Assembly: GCA_025450195.1 (NCBI GenBank)
Contig: JANWHW010000008.1
Location: 1-64,000, forward strand
Length of the DNA: 64,000 nucleotides
DNA from: Solirubrobacterales bacterium
Lineage (GTDB): Bacteria; Actinomycetota; Thermoleophilia; Solirubrobacterales; 70-9
Direction: 5' to 3'
Below, piece after piece: positions 18,716-27,211 of this stretch. A program made the position numbers and the translations under genes. The notes beneath the pieces are model-generated. The model saw only the letters and a list, made by a program, of their open reading frames with translations, did no database searches and was not told the DNA's origin. Position 1 is the stretch's first letter. Every line of letters begins with the position of its first letter.

Positions 18716-19174
18716 ATGGTGCCGCTCCATGCAGCAATCGCGGTCGACAATGGCACGGTTCTCGTGCTGGTCACCTTGATAGTCCTGCCGATCGCCGCGA
18801 TCGCCTTCGCCCGCTCGGGAGCCGCATGGAAAGAGCTGGGCAAGGGCACCTTCGCGATCGATCAGGAAGTGCAGCCACGACAGCATGCTCAGCCAACTCA
18901 GCAAGCGGGCCGAGCAGTGCTGGAAGCGGAAGCTCGGCAGATGCTGGAGGCCAAGTCCTACCGTCAGCGGCAGCGAGGCGAGGCACCCATAGACGTCGAG
19001 ACGACGATGGCCCACTTGCTTGAATCGGCGGCCTCCACTCCGACCCACGACGCAGAGCTGCGGGCCGAGGTCCGCCGGCTGGTGATCGCACGCAACGAAC
19101 GGCGGATACGGCAGGGGCAAGCGCCACTTGACGTTGAGGCCGAGACAGAGCGACAACTCGCCCGGTTTGCGTAG
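18716..19174 (+). CDS. Small membrane-anchored protein with internal repeat
   Basis: 152 residues, function unknown. One membrane helix lies near residues 12-32 (NGTVLVLVTLIVLPIAAIAFA), followed by a cytoplasmic charged, Gln-rich part. Two similar blocks are seen: AEARQMLEAKSYRQRQRGEAPIDVE and AEVRRLVIARNERRIRQGQAPLDVE, spaced about 50 residues apart, each a short amphipathic helix ending in G-x-A/P-x-D-V-E. The ATG at 18716 follows AAAGGG. The gene is divergent from the acyl-CoA dehydrogenase and followed by another unknown gene and bcp on the same strand. The repeat pattern supports a real coding region. Confidence 0.72.
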   Translation: MVPLHAAIAVDNGTVLVLVTLIVLPIAAIAFARSGAAWKELGKGTFAIDQEVQPRQHAQPTQQAGRAVLEAEARQMLEAKSYRQRQRGEAPIDVETTMAHLLESAASTPTHDAELRAEVRRLVIARNERRIRQGQAPLDVEAETERQLARFA

Positions 19175-19184
19175 GATCGAGTCG

Positions 19185-19523
19185 ATGACAGGCATTGAGA
19201 AAGACAACTTGGTGGAGATCGAGGAGCTGCTGATGCAGCCGGGGACTTATTTCAACCCCCAAACCGAGGTCCTGGTCGTCGTCGATGACTCGACATCGCT
19301 CGATCAAGAGGTCTTCAACATGGAGAAATACGAGGGAGCCAACTGGGTCCGGATCTCTGACGATGTCCCGATCGACGAAAACCAACGCGATGAGGCGCTT
19401 GAGCGGTTCCAGACCCACTACCACCCCGGCTTGGCAGGTTCGGTGTCCGCGACCGCCCTCGAACAGGGTGACGACGAGCTCGACGAGGACGAGGCCGGGC
19501 AGGACCCGGGTCGCGAGGACTGA
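19185..19523 (+). CDS. Acidic conserved hypothetical protein
   Basis: 112 residues, function not recognised. It begins MTGIEKDNLVEIEELLMQPGTYFNPQTEVLVVVDDSTSLDQEVF and ends in a very acidic, low-complexity tail (DDELDEDEAGQDPGRED). No membrane segment or metal motif is visible. The ATG at 19185 is preferred over an upstream in-frame ATG at 19128 because that one overlaps the preceding gene by 47 bp. It sits 10 bp after the preceding gene and 6 bp before bcp, so it is likely part of a three-gene unit. Confidence 0.7.
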   Translation: MTGIEKDNLVEIEELLMQPGTYFNPQTEVLVVVDDSTSLDQEVFNMEKYEGANWVRISDDVPIDENQRDEALERFQTHYHPGLAGSVSATALEQGDDELDEDEAGQDPGRED

Positions 19524-19529
19524 CGCCCG

Positions 19530-19997
19530 ATGCTGGAGGCGGGCGAAGCGGCACCTGACTTCACCCTGCCCGATCAGGATGGCGAGGAGGTCTCTCTAGC
19601 CGGCCTGCGGGGAGAAGCCGTGGTGCTCTACTTCTACCCGCGTGCCGATACCCCCGGCTGCACGGTCCAGGCCTGCGGTGTGCGCGACCGTGGCGCCGAT
19701 TACAAAGGGCTGGGAGCACGGGTCCTCGGCGTCTCGCCGGACCCGGTTGAGGCGGTGAAGAAGTTCGCGGACAAGTTCGACCTCGACTTCACCCTGCTGG
19801 CCGATGCCGATCACGCGGTCGCGGAGACATATGGCACCTGGGTGGAGAAGTCGATGTATGGGAAGAAGTACTGGGGCGTGCAGCGAGCGACCTTCTTGAT
19901 CGACCCCGATGGAAAGATCGCCAAGGTCTTCCCAAAGGTCTCGCCGAAAACCCACGATGACGTGGTCCTGAAAGCCCTCCAGGATCTACCCCGGTAG
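19530..19997 (+). CDS. bcp: Thiol peroxidase of the Bcp/PrxQ type
   Basis: 155-residue peroxiredoxin that reduces hydrogen peroxide and organic hydroperoxides with thioredoxin. The active site YFYPRADTPGCTVQACGVRD holds the peroxidatic Cys (PGCT) and, five residues on, the resolving Cys (QAC), as in atypical two-Cys Bcp enzymes. The downstream GVSPDPVEAVKKFADKFDLDFTLLAD and RATFLIDPDGKIAKVF are typical. Its last codons form the left arm of a long hairpin (19982-20091) that separates it from the convergent cation exchanger. Confidence 0.95.
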   Translation: MLEAGEAAPDFTLPDQDGEEVSLAGLRGEAVVLYFYPRADTPGCTVQACGVRDRGADYKGLGARVLGVSPDPVEAVKKFADKFDLDFTLLADADHAVAETYGTWVEKSMYGKKYWGVQRATFLIDPDGKIAKVFPKVSPKTHDDVVLKALQDLPR

Positions 19998-20091
19998 GGC
20001 TTCCACTTAACTTTTTCGAGAATCGTGATCGGGTGTCCGAGGCGATGCGCCGAAAAAGTACAAGACGTTCCAGCCCCACCGAGGCAGATCC
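19982..20091. repeat. Hairpin repeat family 1, copy A
   Basis: Core arms CTTAACTTTTTCG (20006-20018) and CGAAAAAGTACAAG (20051-20064) flank a variable 32-nt centre. Outer arms GGATCTACCCCGGTAGGGCT (19982-20001) and its near complement at 20072-20091 match at 17 of 20 positions. The left outer arm covers the end of bcp and its stop codon; the right one ends one base before the stop of the convergent exchanger. The position suits a two-way terminator, though the T-run lies inside the stem. Copies B and C are at 56428 and 56853. Confidence 0.75.
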
Positions 20092-21093
20092 TCAAGCGCT
20101 GAGGACCACGATGATCAGGAACATCGCGTAAAGAGCAAACCAGCCGATCACCGCCGGCAGCTTGAAGACACCGGCCCGGTGCAGGCTGAAATAGGCCAGA
20201 AGGCCGCCGGCAACGCCGAGGGCAATCGAGAGGACAGCGTTGGCGGCGAGGTCCCAGTCGGTGAAGATCAGCCCGATCCCGACCGGGATCGTCGACTGAA
20301 AGACCATCGCGCCGGTGATGTTGCCGAGCGCCAACGCATCCTTGCCTTCCCGGACCCAGAAGAAGCTGTTCACCTTCTCCGGCAGCTCGGTTGCCAGCGG
20401 TGCCAGGATCAGCGCCAGGATCAACGCCTCGACGCCGATGCTCTCGGCGATGTGAAGCAGCTCCTCGACGAAGAGATGGGCGCCACCGACCATCGCTCCC
20501 AAACCGACCGCGAGCTGGACGACGCAGAGCAGGATCGGGGGGTCTTCGCGGCGCTCTGGGCGTCGCTCGAAGATCAGCGGGTTAAGCGTCTCTTCGCCCT
20601 GGATCTCACCGCCACCACGCAGAGTGCGGGTCACGTAGAAGAGGTAGGCGCCGAGAAAGGCGACCCCGAGCGGAATCCGCACCATTTCCGGCGGGCCCCA
20701 TGCGAGTACGCCGGCCAACCCGAAGAAGCCAAGGAAGAAGAGCAAGTCGCGCTCCAGGGTTGGGCCATGCGCAGCGAGCCTCACTCCCTGAGTGCGACGC
20801 TCGCGGTAGAGATAGGCGAACAGGCCAACCAGCCCCATCGCCAGCGTGGCCAGCAGGAAGGGGGCACCGACGATCGCCCCAATTGCTACGTCTTCGGAGC
20901 CCTCGGTGACCTCCACCAGAGCAACGATCGCAATCAGAGTCTCCGGCATCGCCGTGCCCACGGCAGCGAGGATGCTGCCGACCGCCCCCTCGCCCACCCC
21001 CAGCCTGTGGCCAAACCACTCGACCGCGTTGGTAAACAGCAGCGCGCCTGAGAGCACCACAGCGAAGCTGATGGCGAGGAGTAAAGCGTCCAC
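20092..21093 (-). CDS. Sodium/calcium exchanger family protein
   Basis: 333-residue inner-membrane cation antiporter of the CaCA superfamily with about ten helices in two inverted halves. The alpha-repeats are seen as AAVGTAMPETLIAIVALVEVTEGSEDVAIGAIVGAPFLLATLAM and ILAPLATELPEKVNSFFWVREGKDALALGNITGAMVFQSTIPVGIGL, each with the acidic ion-binding residue of the family (PET, PEK). It probably extrudes Ca2+ or another divalent in exchange for Na+ or H+. It follows a second, Cax-like exchanger on the same strand with 36 bp between them. Confidence 0.9.
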   Translation of the reverse strand: MDALLLAISFAVVLSGALLFTNAVEWFGHRLGVGEGAVGSILAAVGTAMPETLIAIVALVEVTEGSEDVAIGAIVGAPFLLATLAMGLVGLFAYLYRERRTQGVRLAAHGPTLERDLLFFLGFFGLAGVLAWGPPEMVRIPLGVAFLGAYLFYVTRTLRGGGEIQGEETLNPLIFERRPERREDPPILLCVVQLAVGLGAMVGGAHLFVEELLHIAESIGVEALILALILAPLATELPEKVNSFFWVREGKDALALGNITGAMVFQSTIPVGIGLIFTDWDLAANAVLSIALGVAGGLLAYFSLHRAGVFKLPAVIGWFALYAMFLIIVVLSA

Positions 21094-21129
21094 TCCGCGA
21101 GCCTATGACACAGTCTTGCGGGAACCCGC

Positions 21130-22263
21130 TCAGGCGAAGTAGAAGGCGAGACCGAAGACCAGGTAGACAGCGAGCAGCTGCACCCCCTCAAACCAGGTCG
21201 ACTCGCCGTCCTGGGTGACGTAGTTGGCGATCAGCACCGCCAGCAGGATCGCGCCCAGCTCAAAACCGTTGAAGACCAGCGCCAAGGGGTGGGGACCAAG
21301 GAAGAAGGAGGCGATCACCAAGACGGGCGCTACGAACAGCGCCACCTGGGCGCTGGAGCCGATCGCGATGTTGACCGCGAGGTCCATCTTGTTCTTCATC
21401 GCAACGAGAACGGCGACCCAGTGCTCCGCCGCGTTGCCGACGATCGCGACGACGATCACACCGATGAAGAACTCGGAGAGGCCGATCGCGTGTGAGGCCT
21501 CGTCGATCGAGCCGACCAGCACCTCTGACATCAGCCCGACGAGGATGCCGGCGATTGCCAGCGCCGCCACCGAGGTTCGCGTCGACCAGCCCCAGGTGTC
21601 CTCATCCTCATACTCGGGATTGAAGATGTCGCGATGGGTCTTCAGCGAAAAGAAGAGGCCGATCACGTACGTGACGATGAGGACCACTGCGACCGCCAGC
21701 GAGAGCTGCTCGACAGTCGAGCCATAGTTGATCGCCTCTGCGCCGGGAGCGGGCAGGCCCTTGCCCTCTACCAGCTCGAAGATCGCCGGCATCAGCAGCG
21801 CCGCGGCGGCGAGCAACAGCATCGAGGTCTGCACGCTGACGCCGGTGCGGCTGAAGGTCTGCTTCTCACGGCCCAGCCCACCTGCCAGCATCGCGGCCCC
21901 GAGCACAAGCAGGATGTTGCCGATGATCGAACCGACGATCGAGGCCTTGACCACCTCCTGCAGTCCCGCACCAAGCGCGAAAAGAGCGATGATCAGCTCC
22001 GGCGCGTTGCCGAAGGTGACATTGAGCAGGCCGCCGATGCCAGGCCCGGAACGTGCCGCCAGCTCCTCAGTGGCGCGGCCCATCAGCGCCGCGGTGGGGA
22101 TGATCCCCAGGGCCGAGGCGGCGAAGACGATCGTGGCCGAGGAGCCCGCTAAATCGAGCGCGACCGCGAGAGGGATCAGCGGCACAAGCAGGTAGGGCCA
22201 GCCGGCCGGCGTGCGGAAAAAGCTCGCGTTGAAGCGCGGGCGGCTGGCTTCTGGGTCGCTCAT
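21130..22263 (-). CDS. Calcium/proton exchanger (Cax type)
   Basis: 377 residues, about eleven membrane helices. The two family repeats are clear: GIGGLLNVTFGNAPELIIALFALGAGLQEVVKASIVGSIIGNILLVLG and FFIGVIVVAIVGNAAEHWVAVLVAMKNKMDLAVNIAIGSSAQVALFVAPVLV, with GNAPE and GNAAE as the ion-binding motifs. It removes cytosolic Ca2+ in exchange for protons. It forms a pair with the following exchanger; two different CaCA proteins in tandem suggest a dedicated Ca2+ handling unit. A predicted lipoprotein gene lies 18 bp downstream of its start on the same strand and may be the first gene of the operon. Confidence 0.92.
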   Translation of the reverse strand: MSDPEASRPRFNASFFRTPAGWPYLLVPLIPLAVALDLAGSSATIVFAASALGIIPTAALMGRATEELAARSGPGIGGLLNVTFGNAPELIIALFALGAGLQEVVKASIVGSIIGNILLVLGAAMLAGGLGREKQTFSRTGVSVQTSMLLLAAAALLMPAIFELVEGKGLPAPGAEAINYGSTVEQLSLAVAVVLIVTYVIGLFFSLKTHRDIFNPEYEDEDTWGWSTRTSVAALAIAGILVGLMSEVLVGSIDEASHAIGLSEFFIGVIVVAIVGNAAEHWVAVLVAMKNKMDLAVNIAIGSSAQVALFVAPVLVIASFFLGPHPLALVFNGFELGAILLAVLIANYVTQDGESTWFEGVQLLAVYLVFGLAFYFA

Positions 22264-22280
22264 CTAGGCGATCTGAGCCG

Positions 22281-23426
22281 CTACTGGAGTTCGGCGCATT
22301 TCTGCAGGTCAGCCGCCGAGGCAACACCTTGGAGGCACTGCATGTACTTGCGCTCCTTCGCTTCTTCGGCGGAGGAACCGCCAGAGCCTCCGCCGGGGGC
22401 GCCGCTGAGGCCTTCAAGCAGGTTTCCGAGGGCTTCGCCCCCTTCTCCCTGGAAGAGGCCGAGCAGTTCAATCGGGTTCACGCCCAGCTTGATGAACAGG
22501 TCGCTTAGAGGCTTCGTGTCCTCCGGAGCGGAGATCTCCTGATCCTCGTTGACACCGCCCAGCGTCAGATCAATGGCGATGTCGGCGCTTTCCGGTTCGT
22601 CGGCGGACTCTTTCGGCTCGATCGTCAGCTGCGCGGAGACGCGCCTCACGATGTTGTCGTCGCCAACGTAGAGATCGGCATGCGCGGACTTGATCGAGCT
22701 TTCGATTTCGGCCTTGGCCTCGTTCACCTCATCGCCCGAGGGAAGCTGTTCCACCGCACTGAGCTGTCCGCTGCAGGCCGGTTCTTCTGAGAGTTCGACA
22801 AGCGCGTCGAGAGCGCCGCCGACATCGAGATCGCCGCTGATCTTGGTCGTACTGGTGCCATCCACGTCCGCACTGCCGTCGTTGCTGAGGTTGTCGACGA
22901 AGTTGCCGATGTCCATTTCGGCCAGCGCCTCCTGGCAGGCGGTTACGGATTCCTCTTCGGCATCGCCCTGTTTCTGGGCTTCCTTGAGCTGCGCTTCGAC
23001 GAAGCTGTAGGTGGTTGAGTCGACTTCGTAGTCGATGCCCTGGTAGCCGACGTAGGCGCTGTTGGGGAGAAGCACCAAGCCACCGTCGAAGTCGACGTCT
23101 TCGTCGCGAACAGAGCCATTCACGCTTGCGGTCAGGTCGAGTTCGGGGGCCCGGCCCTTGCCACCGCTCTGAAACGGCCCCGAGAGGCTGATCGCGAGAT
23201 CGCCCCCTTCATCCCCGGTCGCCTTGACAGCGACCGAGAGGTCGAGGTTCGCGCTCTCGATTCCCTGCAACGTGGCGTCATCGATGACTGCCTGCGGATC
23301 GGCGTCGCTGCCCTCTTCATCGCCACAAGCAGCGACCGTGCTCGCCACCGCAAGCAGAGCCAGGAGTGCGAAAAGGAATCGAAGTCGGCTCAAAGCTGTA
23401 GGCCTCCTGAAGGCGTCGAGATGCAC
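22281..23426 (-). CDS. Predicted lipoprotein, 381 residues
   Basis: Exported lipoprotein with lipobox VAAC at about residue 34, after an R-containing n-region and a Leu/Ala-rich core. The mature part starts with an acidic GDEEGSDADPQ linker and then beta-rich repeats such as ANLDLSVAVKATGDEGGDLAISLSGPF and DLTASVNGSV, like a lipid-binding half-barrel of the LppX/LprG type; this likeness is by pattern only. It ends with a Gly/Ser linker and a short helix with two Cys (MQCLQGVASAADLQKCAELQ). It sits upstream of and close to the Ca2+ exchangers. Confidence 0.78.
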   Translation of the reverse strand: MHLDAFRRPTALSRLRFLFALLALLAVASTVAACGDEEGSDADPQAVIDDATLQGIESANLDLSVAVKATGDEGGDLAISLSGPFQSGGKGRAPELDLTASVNGSVRDEDVDFDGGLVLLPNSAYVGYQGIDYEVDSTTYSFVEAQLKEAQKQGDAEEESVTACQEALAEMDIGNFVDNLSNDGSADVDGTSTTKISGDLDVGGALDALVELSEEPACSGQLSAVEQLPSGDEVNEAKAEIESSIKSAHADLYVGDDNIVRRVSAQLTIEPKESADEPESADIAIDLTLGGVNEDQEISAPEDTKPLSDLFIKLGVNPIELLGLFQGEGGEALGNLLEGLSGAPGGGSGGSSAEEAKERKYMQCLQGVASAADLQKCAELQ

Positions 23427-23470
23427 GAACGTGCCGCTAAATCTAACGCCGCGAGACCACGGCAGCGTTG

Positions 23471-23710
23471 CTAGCGAGGATTCTCGACCTCGGGTGGCGT
23501 GCTCTCGGTCAGGTTGGTGGCCAGCGGGAAGAGGAACGCTCCCAGGAAGATGAGGACGATCCCGGCAAGGACGAGCTGACGGGACCCGGCGAGGTGTCCG
23601 AGGATGCCGATCGCGAAGCCGACGAGGACGAGCGCGATGTATGGAGTGGCGCTGTGGGGCAGCAGCGCACTGAGCGCGAGGATCAAGTCAAACACGGGGC
23701 GGATTATCAT
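23471..23710 (-). CDS. Small membrane protein
   Basis: 79 residues if read from the ATG at 23710 (MIIRPVFDLILALSALLPH). Two or three hydrophobic helices are seen: PYIALVLVGFAIGILGHLAG and QLVLAGIVLIFLGAFLFPLA. Upstream codons in the same frame run through a repeat element (23719-23776) and do not look like protein, so the short form is chosen. Function unknown. It is divergent from the moxR-type gene, with the repeat element between the two starts. Confidence 0.6.
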   Translation of the reverse strand: MIIRPVFDLILALSALLPHSATPYIALVLVGFAIGILGHLAGSRQLVLAGIVLIFLGAFLFPLATNLTESTPPEVENPR

Positions 23711-23718
23711 CGCCCTGC

Positions 23719-23776
23719 GTGCGAAGCGAGCAAGCGACACGATCTGGTTCTTCGCGTCCCGCGCGAAGCTCGAAAT
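23719..23776 (+). repeat. Repeat family 2, copy ii (before the moxR-type gene)
   Basis: Core text GCGAAGCGAGCAAGCG, then ACACGATCTGGTTCTTCGCG, then CCCGCGCGAAGCTCGAAA. It contains the family hairpin CTTCGCG/CGCGAAG with a TCCCG loop. Oriented with the moxR-type gene, whose ATG follows at 23784. Other copies: 24678, 44261 (minus), 62229 (minus), 63922. Confidence 0.75.
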
Positions 23777-23783
23777 TTGTTCT

Positions 23784-24680
23784 ATGAACGCAACCCCGAC
23801 ACCAGCCTCGGTCGCCGAGACCAAGCAAGCGCTGGCCGAGGCCAATTACCTCGCCGACGAGTCGGCGGCGCTCGTCTCCTTCCTCGCGCAACGCCTCGGC
23901 AAGCCTGTCTTGGTCGAGGGGCCGGCAGGCGTGGGCAAGACCGAGTTGGCCAAGGCGCTGGCTCGCGCGAGTGGTCGGGAGCTGATCCGCCTGCAGTGCT
24001 ATGAGGGCCTCGACGAGGCCAAGGCGCTTTACGAGTGGAACTATCGCAAGCAGTTGCTGCGCATCCAGGCCGGTGGCGAGGCCGGATGGGAAGAGGTCCA
24101 CGACGACATATTCGACAAAGAGTTCCTGCTGGAGCGACCGCTGATGCAGGCAATCGCCAGCTCCGAGCCGGTTGTGCTCCTGATCGACGAGATCGACAAG
24201 ACCGACCAAGAGTTCGAGGCGATGCTGCTGGAGCTCCTCTCCGACTTTCAGATCACGATCCCCGAGCTGGGGCAGGTGTCGGCAACCACGATGCCGATCG
24301 TCGTCCTCACTTCCAACAACTCTCGCGAGCTGACCGAGGCCCTGAAGCGTCGCTGCCTGTACCTCTGGCTCGACTACCCGGAGATGGAGCGAGAGATGGA
24401 GATCGTCCACCTCCATGCACCTGAGCTTCCGGAGGCTTTGGCTCGCCGCTTAGTCGAGGTGATCAGGATGGTCCGCGCCCTGGACCTGAAGAAGCCTCCG
24501 TCGATTGCCGAGTCGATCGACTGGGCGCGAACCCTCTTGCTGATGGGCGCCGAGGACATCGACCGCGAAACCTTCGAGCAGTCGATGTCGATCATCGTCA
24601 AGCACCGCACCGACATCGACCTGGTCGCGGAGCGCGTCGGGGTAAAGCTCTCGGGCGCACCGACGCAAACGCCATCATGA
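23784..24680 (+). CDS. MoxR-family AAA+ ATPase (CoxD-like)
   Basis: 298-residue AAA+ ATPase of the MoxR group. Walker A is GPAGVGKTELAKA, Walker B VVLLIDEIDKTDQEFE, sensor 1 VVLTSNNSRELTEALKRR. The segment LIRLQCYEGLDEAKALYEWNYRKQLLRIQ is typical of the CoxD-like branch, which works with a VWA-domain partner (CoxE) to mature or insert metal into enzymes such as CO dehydrogenase. The VWA partner is the next gene, 64 bp on. No CO-dehydrogenase-type genes are in the window, so the client is unknown. The ATG at 23784 is the natural start; the frame upstream crosses the repeat element. Confidence 0.92.
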   Translation: MNATPTPASVAETKQALAEANYLADESAALVSFLAQRLGKPVLVEGPAGVGKTELAKALARASGRELIRLQCYEGLDEAKALYEWNYRKQLLRIQAGGEAGWEEVHDDIFDKEFLLERPLMQAIASSEPVVLLIDEIDKTDQEFEAMLLELLSDFQITIPELGQVSATTMPIVVLTSNNSRELTEALKRRCLYLWLDYPEMEREMEIVHLHAPELPEALARRLVEVIRMVRALDLKKPPSIAESIDWARTLLLMGAEDIDRETFEQSMSIIVKHRTDIDLVAERVGVKLSGAPTQTPS

Positions 24681-24738
24681 GCGCGGAGCGAGCAAGCGTC
24701 ACGATCTGGTTCTTCGCGCCGCGAGCGAAGCGCGAAAG
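24678..24738 (+). repeat. Repeat family 2, copy i (between moxR-type and coxE-like genes)
   Basis: TGAGCGCGGAGCGAGCAAGCG, then TCACGATCTGGTTCTTCGCG, then CCGCGAGCGAAGCGCGAAAG. The first three bases are the stop codon of the moxR-type gene. The hairpin CTTCGC/GCGAAG with a 7-nt loop lies near 24713-24730, and the coxE-like start follows at 24745. Best copy for a consensus. Confidence 0.8.
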
Positions 24739-24744
24739 TTTGAG

Positions 24745-26160
24745 GTGAGCCCGCAGGCCACCTCCCCGTACGGGCCGCGGGCCGATACCGGGCCGCCTGG
24801 CATGACGGCGAAGTTGCTCAGGTTCTGCGAGGAGTTGCGTGGGGAGGGCGTTGCGGTCGGCACCTCGGAGATCCTCGATGCCTTTGCCGCGCTTGAACAG
24901 GTCCCTTGGACCTCGCAGGAGGACTTCCGGGAGGCTCTGGCGGCGACGCTCGTCAAGTCACAGGAGGACCGCCGCCTCTTCGAGCTTTTGTTCGAGCGCT
25001 GGTTCTTCCGCACCACAGAGGCCGAGGCGATCGAGCGCGGGATCGGCGAGGAAGGGCAGCGACACGAGGGAGGCGAGCGGCTCGACATCGACGAGCTGCG
25101 AGAGCAGATTCGCCAGGCGATCGTCGAGGGCAACGATGGGGAAATGCGCGATCTGGCGCGACTGGCAATCGCCGCCTTCGGCCGCCAGGGGGAGGGGTCT
25201 GGGGTGGTCGGCGTCGACGTGCAGCGCATCCGCCGCACCCTCGGCCTCTCGACCGGCGCCCAACAGGCCCCAGACGGCGATGGGGGCGAGCTGCCGCCGA
25301 TCGAGCGAGAGGACCTCAGCCGCTTCGAGCGCCACCTACGACGCGAGCTGGAACGGAAACTGATCGAGCGCACCTCCACACTGCCACCCTCACGCCCTCT
25401 GGCCGAGCTGGACCGCGCCCTCCCGACAAGCCCAACCCAGGACCTCGCCGCGGTCCACCGTGCCGTCTCGCAGATGAAGCGACGGCTGGCAACCCTCGGT
25501 CAGGAGCAGCGCGGTCGCCGCAAGGGACAGGCGGTCGACGTGCGGCGGACGATGCGCTCCTCGCTGCAGACCGGCGGCGTGCCTCTCTACCTGCGCTATC
25601 GGCCCAAGCGCCCGCGCCGCCCCGAGATCTACGTTCTCTGCGACGTCTCGACCTCGGTCACCTCGGCCAGCGTCTTCTTCCTTTCGGTGCTGCATGCCCT
25701 TCACGACTCGTTCCGCAAACTGCGCAGCTTCGTCTTCATCGAGCGGATCTCGGAGGTGACCGAGATCTTCGAGCACGAGCGCGACTTCCGCGAGATCGCC
25801 AAGCGGATCTCCGGCGAGGGCGGCGTCGCCGATGTCTCCGGCTATACCGACTACGGCCGGGTATGGCTCGAGTTCCTGACCGAGATCTCAGATGACCTCG
25901 ACCCCCGCTCTACGGTGATCGTGCTTGGCGATGCCCGCACCAACGGCCGCGAGCCGCACGCCGACGTCTTCGCCCAGGTCTCCGAGCGGGCCGGGCGCCT
26001 CTTCTGGCTCAACCCCGAGCCGAAGCTCTACTGGAACTACGGCGACTCGGTGATGGCGGCCTATGAGCGCTACTGCGACGGCGCCTTCGAGTGCTGGACC
26101 ACTCGCCATCTGGAGAACTTCGTCAACGTCGTGGCGGGCGGCGTCCCGGCGGGCGAATGA
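24745..26160 (+). CDS. VWA-domain protein, CoxE-like
   Basis: 471 residues (GTG start; an ATG at 24802 is an alternative that would drop 19 non-conserved residues). The N-terminal half is helical and charged; the C-terminal half is a von Willebrand A domain with the metal-ion site DVSTSVTSAS (about residue 305) and a later VIVLGDARTNGREPHADV. It partners the MoxR-type ATPase just upstream, as CoxD/CoxE pairs do in metal-enzyme maturation. A family-2 repeat occupies the gap between the two genes. The stop codon TGA overlaps the ATG of the histidine phosphatase gene. Confidence 0.9.
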   Translation: MSPQATSPYGPRADTGPPGMTAKLLRFCEELRGEGVAVGTSEILDAFAALEQVPWTSQEDFREALAATLVKSQEDRRLFELLFERWFFRTTEAEAIERGIGEEGQRHEGGERLDIDELREQIRQAIVEGNDGEMRDLARLAIAAFGRQGEGSGVVGVDVQRIRRTLGLSTGAQQAPDGDGGELPPIEREDLSRFERHLRRELERKLIERTSTLPPSRPLAELDRALPTSPTQDLAAVHRAVSQMKRRLATLGQEQRGRRKGQAVDVRRTMRSSLQTGGVPLYLRYRPKRPRRPEIYVLCDVSTSVTSASVFFLSVLHALHDSFRKLRSFVFIERISEVTEIFEHERDFREIAKRISGEGGVADVSGYTDYGRVWLEFLTEISDDLDPRSTVIVLGDARTNGREPHADVFAQVSERAGRLFWLNPEPKLYWNYGDSVMAAYERYCDGAFECWTTRHLENFVNVVAGGVPAGE

Positions 26161-26723
26161 GCCGGGTGCTGCTGCTCCGACACGGAGAGTCAGCCGGCAA
26201 CGCACACACGGGATCCGAGACCCTCAACGACGAGGAGAGCGACCGCCTCACCGAGACCGGCCGGGCCCAGGCCCACGCCGCAGGGCCGGGCCTGGTGAGC
26301 CACGGGCCGACGCGGTTGCTGACCAGCCCAATGCGCCGGGCCGTGGAGACGGCCGAGATCCTCGGAGCGGCGATCGGCCTCGAGCCATCGGTCCTCCCCC
26401 ATGTCCACGAGCTGGAGCGGGCCGAGTCGTTCGAGGACGCCCTGGGACGGGTGCGCCGGCTCAAGGTCGAGCTCGAGGCCGCGGGGCCTGACGAGCGCAC
26501 CCTCGTGGTTAGCCACGGCATCTTCATTCGCTTCTTCCTCTTCGACTCGCTGCTCGGCGAGGAGTTCGTGGCACCGATGGCGGCCGGGACCTGGAGCATC
26601 GGCTCGCGCAACTGCGGGCTCAGCCTCTTCTCCCACGGAGAGGCCTACGACCCCTGGGGGAACGCGGTGCAGGGCTGGGCCTGTCACTTCTGGATGGAGC
26701 GGCCGTGGGACCGCGAGGGCTAG
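26157..26723 (+). CDS. Histidine phosphatase family protein
   Basis: 188 residues of the phosphoglycerate-mutase-like histidine phosphatase family. The catalytic motif is LLLRHGESAGNA (RHG) at the N-terminus, with LTETGRAQAHAAG, LLTSPMRRAVETAEIL, a Glu in HVHELERAESFE and the second His in TLVVSHGIFIRFFL. The substrate (phospho-sugar, nucleotide or phosphoprotein) cannot be said. The ATG at 26157 overlaps the preceding stop (ATGA), so it is co-translated with the CoxE-like gene. It converges with the Rrf2 gene. Confidence 0.9.
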   Translation: MSRVLLLRHGESAGNAHTGSETLNDEESDRLTETGRAQAHAAGPGLVSHGPTRLLTSPMRRAVETAEILGAAIGLEPSVLPHVHELERAESFEDALGRVRRLKVELEAAGPDERTLVVSHGIFIRFFLFDSLLGEEFVAPMAAGTWSIGSRNCGLSLFSHGEAYDPWGNAVQGWACHFWMERPWDREG

Positions 26724-26732
26724 ACCCTCCTA

Positions 26733-27188
26733 CTAGCGGGGAGCCCAAGCGTCTGGGGAGGCGGCGAGCTCCTCGACCACAGCGGGCATTTCGCCCGAAA
26801 CCAGGTCGGCGAGGGTGACGTGCTCGAGCACGGCGCGGAGGTTGGCGCGCACGGCGATCCAAACCTCCTTCAGGTGTTCTGCGTTGCCGCGGTACTCGAT
26901 CATCTCGGGCGGGTCCGACTGGACATGAGCGATCGGGCCCTCGACGGCGCGGACGATGTCGGCGATCGTGATCTCATTGGCGGGCTTGGCCAGCCAATAA
27001 CCGCCTTTGGCGCCGCGACGAGCTCGAACAATGCCGACGTGCTTCAGCTCGAGCAGGATGTGCTCGAGGAACTGCAGGGGAATGTCCTGCGCCTCGGCGA
27101 GGCGCTCCCCCTTGACGGGGCCTTCCTCGGCGGCGGCCAGCTCGGCCGCTGCTCGCACCGCGTAGTCGGCCTTTGCGGAAACCCTCAT
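26733..27188 (-). CDS. Rrf2-family regulator without Fe-S cysteines
   Basis: 151-residue winged-helix regulator. MRVSAKADYAVRAAAELAA and GERLAEAQDIPLQFLEHILLELKHVGIVRARRGAKGGYWLAKPANEITIADIVRAVEGP form the DNA-binding domain. The region between about 90 and 110, which holds the three Cys of IscR and NsrR, has none; this is the CymR-type layout that senses sulfur status through a protein or small-molecule partner. The TauE/SafE-type permease gene is 23 bp upstream on the same strand, which supports a sulfur link. It probably regulates its own operon. Confidence 0.88.
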   Translation of the reverse strand: MRVSAKADYAVRAAAELAAAEEGPVKGERLAEAQDIPLQFLEHILLELKHVGIVRARRGAKGGYWLAKPANEITIADIVRAVEGPIAHVQSDPPEMIEYRGNAEHLKEVWIAVRANLRAVLEHVTLADLVSGEMPAVVEELAASPDAWAPR

Positions 27189-27211
27189 AGGCGGAGTAAA
27201 TCAGGCAATGG

